The translations under genes and the position numbers were made by a program. This document shows, one piece after another, positions 31,801 through 42,728 of a stretch of 64,000 nucleotides of DNA. The notes under the pieces were generated by a model, which was given only the letters and a program-made list of their open reading frames with translations, was not told the origin of the DNA and made no database searches. Origin of the DNA: Diadophis punctatus similis (taxonomy: Eukaryota > Chordata > Lepidosauria > Squamata > Dipsadidae); assembly GCA_023053685.1 (NCBI GenBank), contig JALIGW010000003.1:43532496-43596495 (forward strand), written 5' to 3'. Numbering within the stretch: the first letter of the stretch is position 1; each line of letters opens with the position of its first letter.

Positions 31801-33509
31801 TAACAGGAGACAGCTGAATTGACCAAAACAAATAAAATGGAAAAACAATACATTAAAGTGATTTGCAAAGAGAAGTTGAAAGGCTTCGGGGGGGGGGAAG
31901 TGTAATACCAATAATAATTGGAGTTCCTGGAACCGTATCAAAGAAATTCATCAAACATTTGAAAGCATTAAATTTACCATTCTTGACACCACTTACTTTA
32001 CAAACAAACAACTTGCTCGGAAGTTCTAATGTATTACAATAATACCTCCATAATCCCCAGGCTTTTCATTAGACCCAAATTAATCAGACAATATCCAGTC
32101 TAAAGTCTTTTATATTCATTGAATGACTAGATAATAACAGTACTTTCTATAAGAAAGGAGCTTGCCAGGATCAGGGCATGAAATATCTTGCTGCAGATTT
32201 TTTTTAAATCTATTAAGTAATTATGTGTATTGGTTAGTTGACTTCAAAGACTGACTTCCAAATATGCAGCAGACTTTGTTTTAAAGAATTATATATTTTA
32301 TCTAAATACTTAGCAGAACAACAGAAGGCACAGCTCTGCCTGCTGTGACATATGCAGACATAATCTAAATACAAAGGAAACTTGTTTCTTGTTTCAGAAA
32401 TCCTTAAATAGGACTATTTGCCTCTTGATTTATGTCTGCCTATCTATTCAGTTGATACAGTAATTTAAAAATATAACAGAAAAAACTTTAAAAATATAAT
32501 TTAAAACAAATGCAAAATTAGGTTAAATAACTAATCAACGGAAAGCCACGTGGTTAATTAATCACCGTGTTTTTAATTGGGTGGAGAGAGATTATTTGTC
32601 ACTATGAACAATAAAATAGTCAGACAAGGAAATGCTGAATTTCTTTCTTTCTCCAGTGACCCCGTGTGGCCCAATGCCAATATCGCTGAGTGAACACCTT
32701 GCCAACATCAAAATTCATTCTTGGGGGGGGGGGAGTAGCAAATGGGCCAAATATGTTTGCTATTTGCTCTGAGCTGGCAGGTTGTGTTGAATGTTTAACA
32801 TCTGTTATGCTGACACTTTGTCTTCTATGGGGAGCCAGCAATTTGTTTTAATCTTTGCACAGCTTAGAACATTTGGCTGAACTGGTCAGGAACTGGCTGA
32901 TCTTAAAGCAAGCAGGTTCACTAAGGTAGCAGAGATGACATGGATCTTTTAGAAAATTTGGAATCTCTGTGGAGTCAAATGTTTGCTTCTTCTGAAGGAA
33001 TTAGGATAAGGAAGGAGATATGTTTGCAAGTTTAATTAGACCATACATCTGCATCAAACAGTGGACAAAACCAGGAGTATATTTAAATGGGGTTCTAAAT
33101 GCTAGGGAGTGGGAAGATTTTTATTGGAGAAAGAGCCACTGCACAGAAAATATAACCCTTTCCCCTTTCTATCCAGGCAATTAGAGGAAAAAGACATATT
33201 CGGATGCTAATGGATGAACTAATCAAACTGTCTTCTCATTTAAAAAAAACATAAATATGAACATGCAGACTGTAGGCTGAAACATTCACACCTAGGCCAG
33301 TCTCCATGGCAAAGAAATCCTGGGGAGGAAGAGAAGTTCTCCGTTACCTACATAGAGTCCAGAAGCTGATACAACCCCCCTATCTCTTCTGGGGGGGGAT
33401 AGGAATAAGGCTTGGTCCTTTTAAAACAAAACCTGATTAGTGGGCTGAAGCTGGAAAATAGTGCAGATTCAGGTCTCTTCCCTCTGTTTAAAGTTAGTAA
33501 TTTTGAAAA
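31801..33509. other. Unassigned non-coding sequence
   Basis: AT-rich, with no recognised gene or repeat family. A poly-G run is near 32721-32731. Confidence 0.4.
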
Positions 33510-33634
33510 CAGCTGGCCGACGGGAGGTGCGCACGCATGCACGGTGGAGCTGGGCTGGGGCGACGACTGGCGTGTCTGCAGAGAGGGCTCTGCATGCCAC
33601 CTGTGACACGGGTGCCATAGGTTCACCATCACGG
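33510..33634. mobile_element. hAT-like MITE fragment (CAGTGATGGCGAACC family)
   Basis: Only the right 125 bp of the family is present, from CAGCTGGCCGACGGGAGG to GTTCACCATCACGG. The left terminus and TSD are lost. Confidence 0.83.
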
Positions 33635-34909
33635 CTCTATACAGAGACTCCTTTGAACTATGAGACAGTTATTTGCTGGCTGAGTCTTTAGATTTGCAAG
33701 AAAAATTGGGTACATGAAGGAATAATTCTATGCTGGAGGACCAGAAATGAATGCATCTGATAAGTCAATTCTCTGAAGAAAAAAACCTTAGCTTTTCCAT
33801 AGAAATGCAAGTAGAAACTAAGGGAATCAAATTTCCCAGCTCTGTGTTCCAATACTGATTACTGCCTAGTTCTTTCCTAAATTGCTATTTTTAAAAAACA
33901 CAATTGGCTATACATTTCACATGAAGTTCATTTTTCTTACTGATATGAGTGAATCTACAGACTTGGAGAACTACTCATAAACACAGGGATCTACTGAAAG
34001 ATTTTTAAAAACATCACTTAATATTGCTAAATCTTATCTTACTTTGTAGAGGTTGCTAGATCAGAAATAGTTATTGTTTGTGTGCTCAAAATAGACACTA
34101 TGGTTTGTGTACTCATGGATGTGTGCGGGCAAACACAAGTGTGCCTCAGGCTCTCCAGAGGAGAAAGCAGCTGTTAAATGGAGCACAGCAGGTGGAACAA
34201 GGCATTAGACAATTGCGTTATAAGCAGCCAATACTTCCACTTAATTCACAGTTTTGTATAATAAATTTCATCTTCCCTCTCTCTTTCTGCCTCTCTTTCT
34301 CAGCTTGACATGAGAAGATCCGGATGACCGTGGGTTGTGAAGATTCCTACACCAACTTTGATTGCATGCCAAATTTTACAATGATCTGCTCAACTCACAA
34401 TTTAAATAAATGAACTGACTTGTAATCAGATACAGTACACAGTGACTTAATTTTGAATTGATACAGCTAGGATAATGATGTCACTGAAAAAGACATTTTA
34501 ACCTGAAATTCATAATGCCTCCATTGTTCTCCAGAAGCGAAACTAGATGGAGTCATTTGAATGTTGGATAATGCAATAAATGTACTCACCATACCAGAAT
34601 GTCCCCAGATCTGTATGATCATTTTTTGCAAAAATATTTTATTTATTTATTAGATTTGAATACTGACCATCTCTCCTAGAGGTGAACATAAGACAACAGT
34701 GCATTCCAATTTATTCATTATTATGAAAATGTTGAGGAAACTGCATTTATATTTGCAAATGCAGTCATTCCAGAAGTGAATTCAATTCTGCTTTCTTATC
34801 TGCTCTACCATACCAAGTACCAGTCTAAATCAATAAAGCTACAATTTACAATCTCCCAATTTCTAGCATGGTGCCTCAGATAATATATATTCTTTTACAA
34901 CTCAGAAAT
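33635..34909. other. Unassigned non-coding sequence
   Basis: No gene recognised. A short TTTATTTATTTATTAG at about 34640 may be the tail of an old LINE. Confidence 0.4.
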
Positions 34910-35284
34910 TGTTAGAATATTCATGACTGGGAGAGCCATGTTAACAAGGTCAGCCAATGAATAGGCATAGCAGCTGAGACAGCCAATGGGAGCTAACCAC
35001 TTCTGAGTCTGTGCAGAAAATCGAAACTGGAACTTAAGCTTAAGGCTGGGTGTGGCTCCAGTTCTCTCTGCTCTCTGCCCACTCTGCTCTCTTGTCTCCA
35101 TTCTGCACTCTCTGTCCTCTCTGAACTTTGCTGAAATGAAACTAACTCTCCTGCTTGTATTTACCTGTAAGTGATTGAAGAATTCTACTTGTGGTATTGT
35201 AAATATATATATTATGTTTATAAAGAAGTTATTGAATCCAGCTGAATCAATCATCTGTGTGCTTCTGGTTTTGATTTTGCAACA
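34910..35284 (+). repeat. Putative solo LTR
   Basis: 375 bp starting TGTTAGAATATTCATGACTG and ending TTTGCAACA, in TG...CA form, with a TTTATAAAG motif followed by TTGAATCCAGCTGAATCA. The end is similar in layout to the Gypsy LTR at 42.4 kb (CTGAATCCACC). The 4-bp flanks AAAT and AACT match in 3 of 4, so the target duplication is uncertain. Probably a solo LTR of a Gypsy-like element. Confidence 0.5.
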
Positions 35285-35616
35285 AACTTTAATAGAAATG
35301 AGTCAAAAGGTTTCTTGCTTTCCTTTTCTTTAAAAATATCCAAACTGATACTCATCAAGAATATTCACATAACATGGAATGATGATCTAAAAGCTTTGCC
35401 ATTCATAGCACTAATAGAACGGCCATGCTAGATGTGCAGTCCTTTGATTGTGGCTCTGATCCTGATTCTGATTCTTATTGTGGTTCTCTCTTTATTAAAA
35501 GTCATAAAAATGCAGAGAATTGTGTAAAAATTAGGCTGTGTTATATATCTGTTAAATCCAAAGCATGTGATTATCAAGTGATAAGAGAGAAGCCTTCATA
35601 ATGGGAAAGCAGCATT
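35285..35616. other. Unassigned non-coding sequence
   Basis: Nothing recognised. Confidence 0.4.
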
Positions 35617-35649
35617 TACCGTATTTTTCAGACTATAAGACGCTCCGGA

Positions 35650-36287
35650 CAGTGGTGGGTTCCTACCGGTGCGGTCCACTCTATAGCACCGGTAGCGGCC
35701 CACTGGTGATGTCACAGTACCTGTGCGGTCGGTTGCTGGTGCCTGGGCGCCGCCATTTTTTAAAAAAAATGTTTACATTTTTTTAAAATTTTCTTCTGCG
35801 CATGCCCAGAAGCCGAGCTTCCAGCATTGCGCATGCTCTGCCTTCCTACCCCACAGTGAATCCAAGCAGGGGAGGATGGCTGAGGGAGTGCGTGAGATGC
35901 TGAAAGAACAGGCAGCAGGAGCTATCTCCATTCCCCTCCCTTCAGCAGTCTGAGAAGCCACAAATGCGCAGTGATGATCCTAGGCATTTTTGCACGTTCG
36001 AGGCTTCTCGAGCTGCTGAGGGGAGGGGGAACAGTGGCAGGAGCCTAGGATCATCGAATGGGGAGAAGCATTCAGGCCGGCCGGAGCCTCCTAGAAGAAC
36101 CGCTGCCGCGGTCTTGCTGCTCCTGCTGCGGGGGGCTGCATTGCGGGTGGGCAATGCCCCCCCACTTCTCCGGCCGCTGCCAAGCTCCCGAGGCCCACGC
36201 CCACCCGGTCACATGGCTGGCAAGCCACATCCACAAAATAAGCCACGCCCACAGAGTGCTAGTAAAAAAATTAGGAACCCGCCCCTG
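35650..36287. mobile_element. hAT-like element (CAGnGGTGGGTTC family), longest copy
   Basis: 638 bp with ends CAGTGGTGGGTTCCTACC and TAGGAACCCGCCCCTG. The flanks GCTCCGGA and GCTCTGGA match in 7 of 8 bases. The first 300 bp align with the truncated copy at 12.2 kb; the rest is GC-rich with CACGCCCACC-like repeats. There is no transposase. A 282-codon plus-strand frame from 35964 runs through it into the host repeat and has no recognised domain. Confidence 0.85.
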
Positions 36288-36380
36288 GCTCTGGACTATA
36301 AGACACACCTAGCTTTTGGGGAGGAAAACAAGACAAAAAATCTGCCTCTTTCTCCCAGCAACTTGCCTCCTTGCAGCAAA

Positions 36381-36972
36381 CAGCAAACAGCCTGGTCAGA
36401 TTCAGCACAGCCTGATTTAGCACAAGCAGCTGATTGGTGGTTGGATCTGCCTCCCGGAATACCATCTATCAGCTGTTCCAGGCTGCAGGGATCGCCACTG
36501 CACATCACCACCATTGCCGCCCATCACTGCTGCTGCCTATCGCCACCTCCATGTGCCCCATTTTCAACCTCCGCACGTCCCATTTTTTACCTCTGTTTGC
36601 CCCATTTCCAGCCTCCGTATGCTCCATTTTTGGCCTCTGCACGCCCCATTTTTGGCCTGTTCCAGGTGGCGGGGATAGACGATGGCAATCCCTGCCACCT
36701 GGAACAGACCAAAAATGGGGCGCGCGGAGGCCAAAAATGGTGTGTGGAGAGGCCGAATACGGGATGCGCAGAGGTTGAAAATGGGGCGTGCAATAGGTGG
36801 CAACAGCAATAGGTGGCAATGACAGCAGCGATGGGCGGTGGTGATCCCTGCAGCCTGGAACAGCTGGTACCTGGTACCACCTGATAGGTGGTATTCCGGG
36901 AGGCAGATCCAACCGCCAATCAGCTGCTTGTGCTAAATCAGGCTATGCTGAAGCTTACCAGGCTGTTTGCTG
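36381..36972. repeat. 592-bp imperfect inverted repeat
   Basis: The arms start CAGCAAACAG and end CTGTTTGCTG and pair along most of their length, for example CCTGATTTAGCACAAGCAGC with GCTGCTTGTGCTAAATCAGG. The centre is near 36676, between CCAGGTGGCGGGGAT and ATCCCTGCCACCTGG. Inside the arms, CCCCATTTTTGGCCT-like units recur. The long frames on both strands follow from this structure. Confidence 0.9.
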
Positions 36973-37143
36973 GAGGAGGAGGAGGAGGGGGAGGTGGGGG
37001 AGAAGAAGAAGAAGAAGAAGAAGAAGAAGAAGAAGAAGAAGAAGAAGAAGAAGAAGAAGAAGAAGAAGAAGAAGAAGAAGAAGAAGAAGAAGAAGAAGAA
37101 GAAGAAGAAGAAGAAGAAGAAGAAGAAGAAGAAGAAGAAGAAT
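36973..37143. repeat. GGA-rich run and pure (GAA)n tract
   Basis: A short GGA/GGGGA segment is followed from about 37001 by roughly 47 uninterrupted GAA units. It directly adjoins the CR1 3' end (GAATAGAGCTGGAAGG), so it probably expanded from that tail. The polyglutamate, polylysine and polyleucine frames are artefacts of the repeat. Confidence 0.97.
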
Positions 37144-37293
37144 AGAGCTGGAAGGGACCTTGGAGGTCTTCAACCCCCTGCTCAAGCAGGAGATCCTATA
37201 CAATTTGAGAAAAGTGGCTGTCCAGTCTCTTCTTAAAAACCTCCAATGAAGGAGCACTCGCAACCTCTGAAAGCAAGCTGTTCCAGTAGTTAA
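37141..37293 (-). mobile_element. Short CR1 3' fragment
   Basis: Minus-strand CR1 end: GGAAGGGACCTTGGAGGTC through the last ORF2 codons around TCTTCTTAAAAACCTCC and GCAAGCTGTTCCAG. It is the same subfamily as the 41.2-kb copy, heavily 5'-truncated. Confidence 0.85.
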
Positions 37294-37324
37294 TAGATCA
37301 AAGGTGGTTAGCACCTTTGATCTA
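37294..37324. repeat. Perfect 13-bp inverted repeat (hairpin)
   Basis: TAGATCAAAGGTG, five bases, then CACCTTTGATCTA, exactly at the truncation edge of the CR1 fragment. Confidence 0.85.
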
Positions 37325-38906
37325 TTGGTATATATGAGAATTTTTGTTTATTATTCCTTGTTAAACGATGAGCATACACATGTTTTATAATTGTCTGTTC
37401 ACATATTTCTTGCATTAGACATATAATTCTGATGGAGCCTTGTAGTCCAACCTCAAATATTTAGCCTATCCTACCAAATGATTGCTTAGTCCCTTAACTC
37501 AATCCCAATAGCAATTTTCCAGGCACAGTCTGGGGAAGGATCCATAAGCAAATATATAGGCAGAAATACCTCACTTGTTTGTATAGAAACCATTTTCAAA
37601 GGCAGAAACTAAGAACAGTTGCCAAGTTTGGGTCATTTTTTTAAATAAGGAGAGCTATTTTCTAAATTAAGGAAAATGCTTAGTTCTCCACCAAACCAAG
37701 CCAGAGTGAGTTGCAAGAAGCTCTACTAGCATCTCCTGGCATAACTAGTTAAGGAATAACTTAAGGAATCTCCAGCAATTTCTTTCTTTGCTTGAAAAAT
37801 ATATATAATGAATAGCTTCAGAATGTACAGTATCTGAATGCTCTCCTCACCCATGTAGATGTTGCAATAAAAAAATCATTTCCAAAAATTCTACTTTCCC
37901 ATGGATAATTAAATAGATAAGTTTACCACTACTATCACCATCGCCTCCCAGCAAGCAAACAGCAGCTCTCTAGAGGTAAGGTCAATTTTAATTAATAAAA
38001 TGATATCCAAGACAAAGGATTAAAAATAATTTATCCAGGGCATATCAATCTGATGCACTGTTACTATTAATCATTATTAAAGTGTTAATTATTAACACAG
38101 GCACACAACTGTGTTGGCTATCCTACATGTGTCTACTATGTTATGCACTGTTTGTAACCATGCTCCATCCTTGCCCTGAGTCTGAATGAAAGTTCCCTCA
38201 AAAGTATTGGAGCTTCCCTGTGGTGTCAGCCTCACAGCAACAACACTAGAAAAGAGCAGCAAAAAGGGTGTTGGCAAACTTGTCTTTCTCTCAACTCCAC
38301 CATCCTGATATTTTGCTCTTAACTTTGCTGCTTATATCCCAGTTGCCCAAAGACTCAATCTCTTTTCCATATTGTTTTTAAAAGTTGGAAATTGACCCTT
38401 CTTCTATCACCTTATGTTGTTTAGTCCATGGTCTGCTAAGACAAAATAACAACTTGTGTAACAGTAATTGGTATATATTGTGTCTCTTGGAACACATCCA
38501 TATGTTTTTTGGATAGCAATCCTAGGGAAGATTGAGAAGCCCCTTCTGCACACAAAGAAGTGTCTGTCACTTCCCTCCATCTACATATTGCCATCACTCT
38601 TGTGGAAATCTTCCACAATTGAGCCAATCAACTTCCAGTTTAGCTCCTCCTTCACTGATGTCAGTTCTACAATGTTTTCTTTCTGGGAACTTCTGGGAAC
38701 TTCAGGATAGGTTGCGTGTGAAACGTCTGCAAGCAAGCAAAGCTCAGAGAGAAGCAAGGACTTTGCAGGTAATACTCTCTCTGGTGACTACCTCTCAGAT
38801 TTTAAATTCCTTCTCTTCCTGAAGTCTTTCTCCTTCCTCTCCAGGATATCTGGGAATAGGTGGGGTTGGGTTACTCTTTTCCTTCACAACAGCCTGATTT
38901 CTCTTT
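37325..38906. other. Unassigned non-coding sequence
   Basis: No recognised gene or repeat family. Frames at 38092-38822 on both strands show no domain. Confidence 0.4.
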
Positions 38907-39258
38907 GCCGCAAAGCAAATGCAGTGAGAGAAAGAGGAGGGTGGAAATGGAACAATGGCTAGAACCACAGGTGAAATGCTACCGGATAGGACTGGGTCAG
39001 GAGAACCATTAGCGGACATGTGGCCTGGTTCGCCAGACCGGTAGCGATGCCTGACTGGCCAAGCCCCTGAAGCACTCCCCCGGCCGCAAAGCAAATGTGA
39101 GGGAAAGAGGAGGATGGAAAATGGAACAATGGCTAGAACCAGGGGTGAAATGCTACTGAATCAGACCGGGTCGGGAGAACCGTTAGTGGACGTGTGGCCT
39201 GGTTCGCCAAACCTGTAGCGATGGCTGGCTGGCCAAGCCCCCGAACCAGTCCCCCGGT
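38907..39258. repeat. Tandem duplication of flank plus transposon end
   Basis: Two diverged copies of a roughly 176-bp unit. Both start GCCGCAAAGCAAATG, pass through GGAACAATGGCTAGAACC, and run about 115 bp into the left end of a hAT-like element (GGTGAAATGCTAC). The first copy breaks off at CCCCCGG; the second continues into the full element. Confidence 0.85.
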
Positions 39259-39626
39259 CGCCGCTTACTCGCCCTGCCAGCAGATGTCCCGGGGCTGCAC
39301 ATGCAGTGTGCAGACTTTGATCTATCCCCGTTTCTCCTTGGTGTGCTGCCTGGATGCCGCCTGCCACCCACTCGCCTCCCTCCCCAATCAGCGGCGCCTG
39401 CGCTGTGGCCCTATCCTGCCCAGCCTGATGTCATGCTGGAGTGCCAGCAGTCCAATGCGGTGCACATCTGCTTGCTGTCCTGGAGTGGGAACTTTTTTTA
39501 GTTAAAAATGCTTAAATTTTTTTTAATTGGCCATGCCCAACCAGCCACATGACCCCCCCACCAAGCCACGCCCATTAAGCCACGCCAACAGAACCGGTGG
39601 CAAAAAAAAAATACATTTCACCACTG
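39140..39626. mobile_element. hAT-like element (CAGGGGTGAAATG family), complete
   Basis: 487 bp with ends CAGGGGTGAAATGCTACTG and ACATTTCACCACTG and a perfect 8-bp duplication GCTAGAAC (39132-39139 and 39627-39634). The interior is GC-rich and non-coding. Confidence 0.9.
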
Positions 39627-39634
39627 GCTAGAAC

Positions 39635-41118
39635 ATCATTTTGGAGCTTCTGCTGTAGAAGGTGCACTGATCAACTCTTTAGAGACCTCAACAGTCCGTT
39701 GAGAGGATTCCTTCAATGTAAGTGAAATTCTGAGAGTCCGTTGTCCCAAAGTGTGGCTGCATGGACGTATCCTGAATGAAAGCCTTCTGTTTAATATTCA
39801 GAAAAGATGATACAGTATGTATTAGCTGTGGTCAGATTGCACAGTAGATTTTATTCTTGCAACGCAAGAATAAGAACACACAACTAAAATGACTTGGAAG
39901 TCTTTCTGGAAAAGGAGGAAATTTTTCCTTGCAGGAGCATGTAAGAAGCCATCATCTTAGTACAACATACTTTGTTCTTGCAGTTGTCTATTTAAGCCAT
40001 ATTAAGAGAAGTAGTCTAATGCAAATGAAATCCCCCACCTTCAAATCATGTCAATGGTACCAGGGTATTTCATTATTGCTTCTAGTTTCATAAGAAGTAT
40101 GGTTTCAGAATTTCCTGATGCAGTAAGATAACACTGCACTGACAATGTTCATTCAGAGCCCCATCTGGAAACGTGTCCAGCAGAATGGGAAGTGACACTT
40201 TTCATCTACATGAACATTAGGCAGATGTGGGGGGAATATCAGTACATGTGATCTTTCTGAAGCAGCAGAAATAACAACCCAGACCTGACTCATAATAAGT
40301 TAGGGGAGAGATAAAGAGGCTTTAATTTATCAGTGATAAATTTGCCTTCAATTAAGTTGGTCCCCATTGTCCTCCTGTTTCTTTGAGCACTGAGAACTGC
40401 AAATATTTACAGCTCTCTGTATACAGGGAGTGACTCTGGTGCTGTTTTGCTGTGACTGCACTGGAAATGGATTTTTCTACGTATGTCAACAAGAGTTGCT
40501 TTGTACTTGAAGCAAAAAAAAATCAAGTATTTTGGAAAGGGGAGGATGAAGATTCAGCCTTGTTCAATTGGTATCATCTCCTAAGGATAGAGTGGTAATG
40601 CAATATGCAGCTTTATAGAGACATGCTCTTTATGGTAATGTTTTCAAACTTGCCTTTGTGAGACCTTATTTCATAAATACTGTCTAGTGAATTTGCCAAA
40701 GGATAGAGTTTGAGATGCGCAATTCAATTTTATGCTCCTGGATGTCTGTGGTCTGAAGTCTGTCATCAGCATATGGCAATATCCTGTCTTAGGAGCTGGA
40801 TGTCTAAATTTGCCTCCCGGGTTCTCTATACATGTGATGCTCTGTTTAAGCAGTGTGTTCCTTTTCTAGCAGGAAAGCTCTAGCTCTTTTCTAGATCTAA
40901 GATTTTTATGCTTTTTCCTTGAAATAATGTCTGTCTTACTGCATATAGAATTGCATTGCTTACTTAGGGTATTATCACCACATTCCCAAGGTTTTGGGGA
41001 AAAAATTGCTTCAAGTATAACATAATTTTTGCTAAGTTTAAGAACTTGCCAATATCATTCTAACAGGATGAAAGGAAATTTGTTGATGGGTGCTAGTAAT
41101 TCCTTTCAAAATATTTAT
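39635..41118. other. Unassigned non-coding sequence
   Basis: About 1.5 kb with no recognised gene or repeat family. Confidence 0.4.
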
Positions 41119-41713
41119 TAGAATAGAATAGAATAGAATAGAATAGAATAGAATAGAATAGAATAGAATAGAATAGAATAATAGAGTTGGAAGGGACCTT
41201 GGAGGTCTTCTAGTCCAACCCCCTTTTTAGGCAGGAAACCCTATACCACTTCAGACAAATGGTTATCCAACATCTTCTTAAAAACCTCCAGTGTTGGAGC
41301 ACCCACAACTTCTGGAGGCAAGCTGTTCCACTGATTAATTGTTCTAACTGTCAGGAAATTTCTCCTTAGTTCTAAGTTGCTTCTCTCCTTGATTAGTTTC
41401 CACCCATTGCTTCTTGTTATACCCTCAGGTGCTTTGGAGAATAGTTTGACTCCCTCTTCTTTGTGGCAACCCCTGAGATATTGGAACACTGCTATCATGT
41501 CTCCCCTAGTCCTTCTTTTCATTAAACTAGACATACCCAGTTCCTGCAAGCGTTCTTCATATGTTTTAGCCTCCAGTCCCCTAATCACCTTTGTTGCTCT
41601 TCTCTGCACTCTTTCTAGAGTCTCAACATCCTTTTTGCATTGTGGCGACCAAAACTGAATGCAGTATTCCAAGTGTGGCCTTACCAAGGCATTATAAAGT
41701 GGTATTAACACTT
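41119..41713 (-). mobile_element. CR1 LINE fragment with (AATAG)n tail
   Basis: Minus-strand CR1 3' end. The tail is about 12 AATAG units (41119-41184), then the 3' UTR (GGGGTTGGACTAGAAGACCT in sense) and the ORF2 C-terminus. The 5' end is truncated at about 41713. AATAG tails on CR1 are a known feature of snake genomes. Confidence 0.92.
41241..41711 (-). pseudogene. CR1 ORF2 C-terminus, undisrupted
   Basis: A 156-residue open frame from PLYNALVRPHLEYCIQFWSP through LERVQRRATKVIRGLE, TYEERLQELGMSS and RRNFLTVRTINQWNS to the stop after FKKMLDNHLSEVV. It is the homologue of the broken frame at 3.3-4.0 kb, but without internal stops, so this copy is younger. The RT and endonuclease domains are missing, so it is not functional. 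The apparent ATG is an internal methionine created by truncation. Confidence 0.88.
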
Positions 41714-42405
41714 CACATGAAAATTAAAAAGTAAAAAATTGCTTTTAAATTTGATATTAAATTATTTAAATCCAATCCATTACATTTTTACTATATTTTA
41801 AGAGTGGTTAGTTTAATTCACTAAGACTCTGAGGTCTTGATACAACCACAAAGTGATACCAGTTCCAAACACAGGGATACTGAAAGGACGAAGCTTCTGG
41901 TGAAAAACCTCCTTGAGCTTTGTTGTAAATCTAAACCATGACCTTTTTTTTCTAAAAAAAAAAAAAAAAACCCAAAACCCCTCTCTTTTTAAAAAAAATA
42001 GTAAACCCCTTCATGGGATACAGAGCTGGCTCACCTGTCTTCATGCATCTCCTGCAGAAGAAGCCAAGAGAAGCCAAGATCTAAGAAGTGCTTTCTTGGG
42101 GGGGGGGGGTAGAGAAGCCAAGATCTAAGAAGTGCTTTCTTGGGGGGGGGGAACCCTTTGCCCAATTCTGTTAAGAAAAGAGTAATCTAGGCAATGGAAG
42201 TGAGAGTTCTGATGCTCTATGATCAGGTGGTCAGCCCCCGAACCTAATCTAATATTTATTTATTAAGAAAAATTATATGGTCACCCAACTCACTCATGGT
42301 GACTCCAAGCGCTTAAAGAAGCTTATACAATATTGTCTGTTAAGAGTTTAATATAAGCCCTTTGGTTTATTTAGAAGTAAGGAACTGAGTTTGATGCTAG
42401 TTAAG
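41714..42405. other. Unassigned sequence, short tandem repeat and LINE tail
   Basis: A 44-bp direct duplication ending in poly-G runs (GCCAAGATCTAAGAAGTGC) lies at 42071-42151. A minus-strand old LINE 3' end (TATTTATTTATTAAG, then GGTCACCCAACTCACTC) lies at 42248-42335. The rest is unassigned. TTAAG at 42401-42405 is the left target duplication of the Gypsy element. Confidence 0.6.
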
Positions 42406-42628
42406 TGTTATGTTCTGGTTAGAGCTGGAAGTTTTCACTCAGGTCCAGCAATACTGAAGGGAACATGCTGGACCCTCATTGGTTATTTCAAAATGGTTTA
42501 GTTACAATTGTTACTGTCAGCTCCTATAAATAGGAGCCCTCTCTGAATGTGCTTTGCTGGTTGTACATCTATTGCAATAAAGAGCTGTTTGTCAAGTCGG
42601 TCTCCTGTGCTGAATCCACCATCTAACA
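42406..42628 (+). repeat. Gypsy 5' LTR
   Basis: Starts TGTTATGTTCTGG and ends CCATCTAACA. It holds a TATAAATA box at 42525-42532 and AATAAA at 42576-42581. It drives transcription of the element. It is identical by eye to the 3' copy. Confidence 0.95.
42520..42537 (+). promoter_or_regulatory. LTR core promoter in an inverted repeat
   Basis: GCTCCTA TAAA TAGGAGC places the TATA box in the middle of a perfect 7-bp inverted repeat. The same arrangement is in the 3' LTR. Confidence 0.75.
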
Positions 42629-42629
42629 G

Positions 42630-42650
42630 TGGTGACTAGGAAATCGGGAG
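42630..42650 (+). other. Putative primer-binding site
   Basis: TGGTGACTAGG begins one base after the 5' LTR. TGGTGAC would pair with a tRNA ending GTCACCA, such as tRNA-Trp, but the following bases do not continue the match, so the primer is uncertain. Confidence 0.5.
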
Positions 42651-42728
42651 CAGGAGAACAACGACAAGCCCCACGGGCTTTACAACCAGTCAGGTGACTC
42701 ATTCTTCGCCTACTACTTATCTCATATC

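Larger units (their letters stand above)
35617..36975. repeat. CCGTATTTTTC-type repeat carrying a large palindrome
   Basis: Begins CCGTATTTTTCAGACTATAAG, which I know as a common sauropsid interspersed repeat terminus, and resumes after the nested hAT element with GACTATAAGACACACCTAGC and TTTTGGGGAGGAAAACAAG. The next part is a long inverted repeat. The expected far terminus is missing, replaced by a GGA/GAA tract. I do not assign a superfamily. Confidence 0.55.

Noticed and set aside
35964..36812. 282-codon plus-strand frame
   Set aside because: It crosses a hAT-like element boundary and the inverted repeat, is GC-driven and contains no known domain.
36888..37314. Long frames encoding polyglutamate, polylysine or polyleucine
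   Set aside because: They are translations of the GAA repeat and its complement and have no other content.
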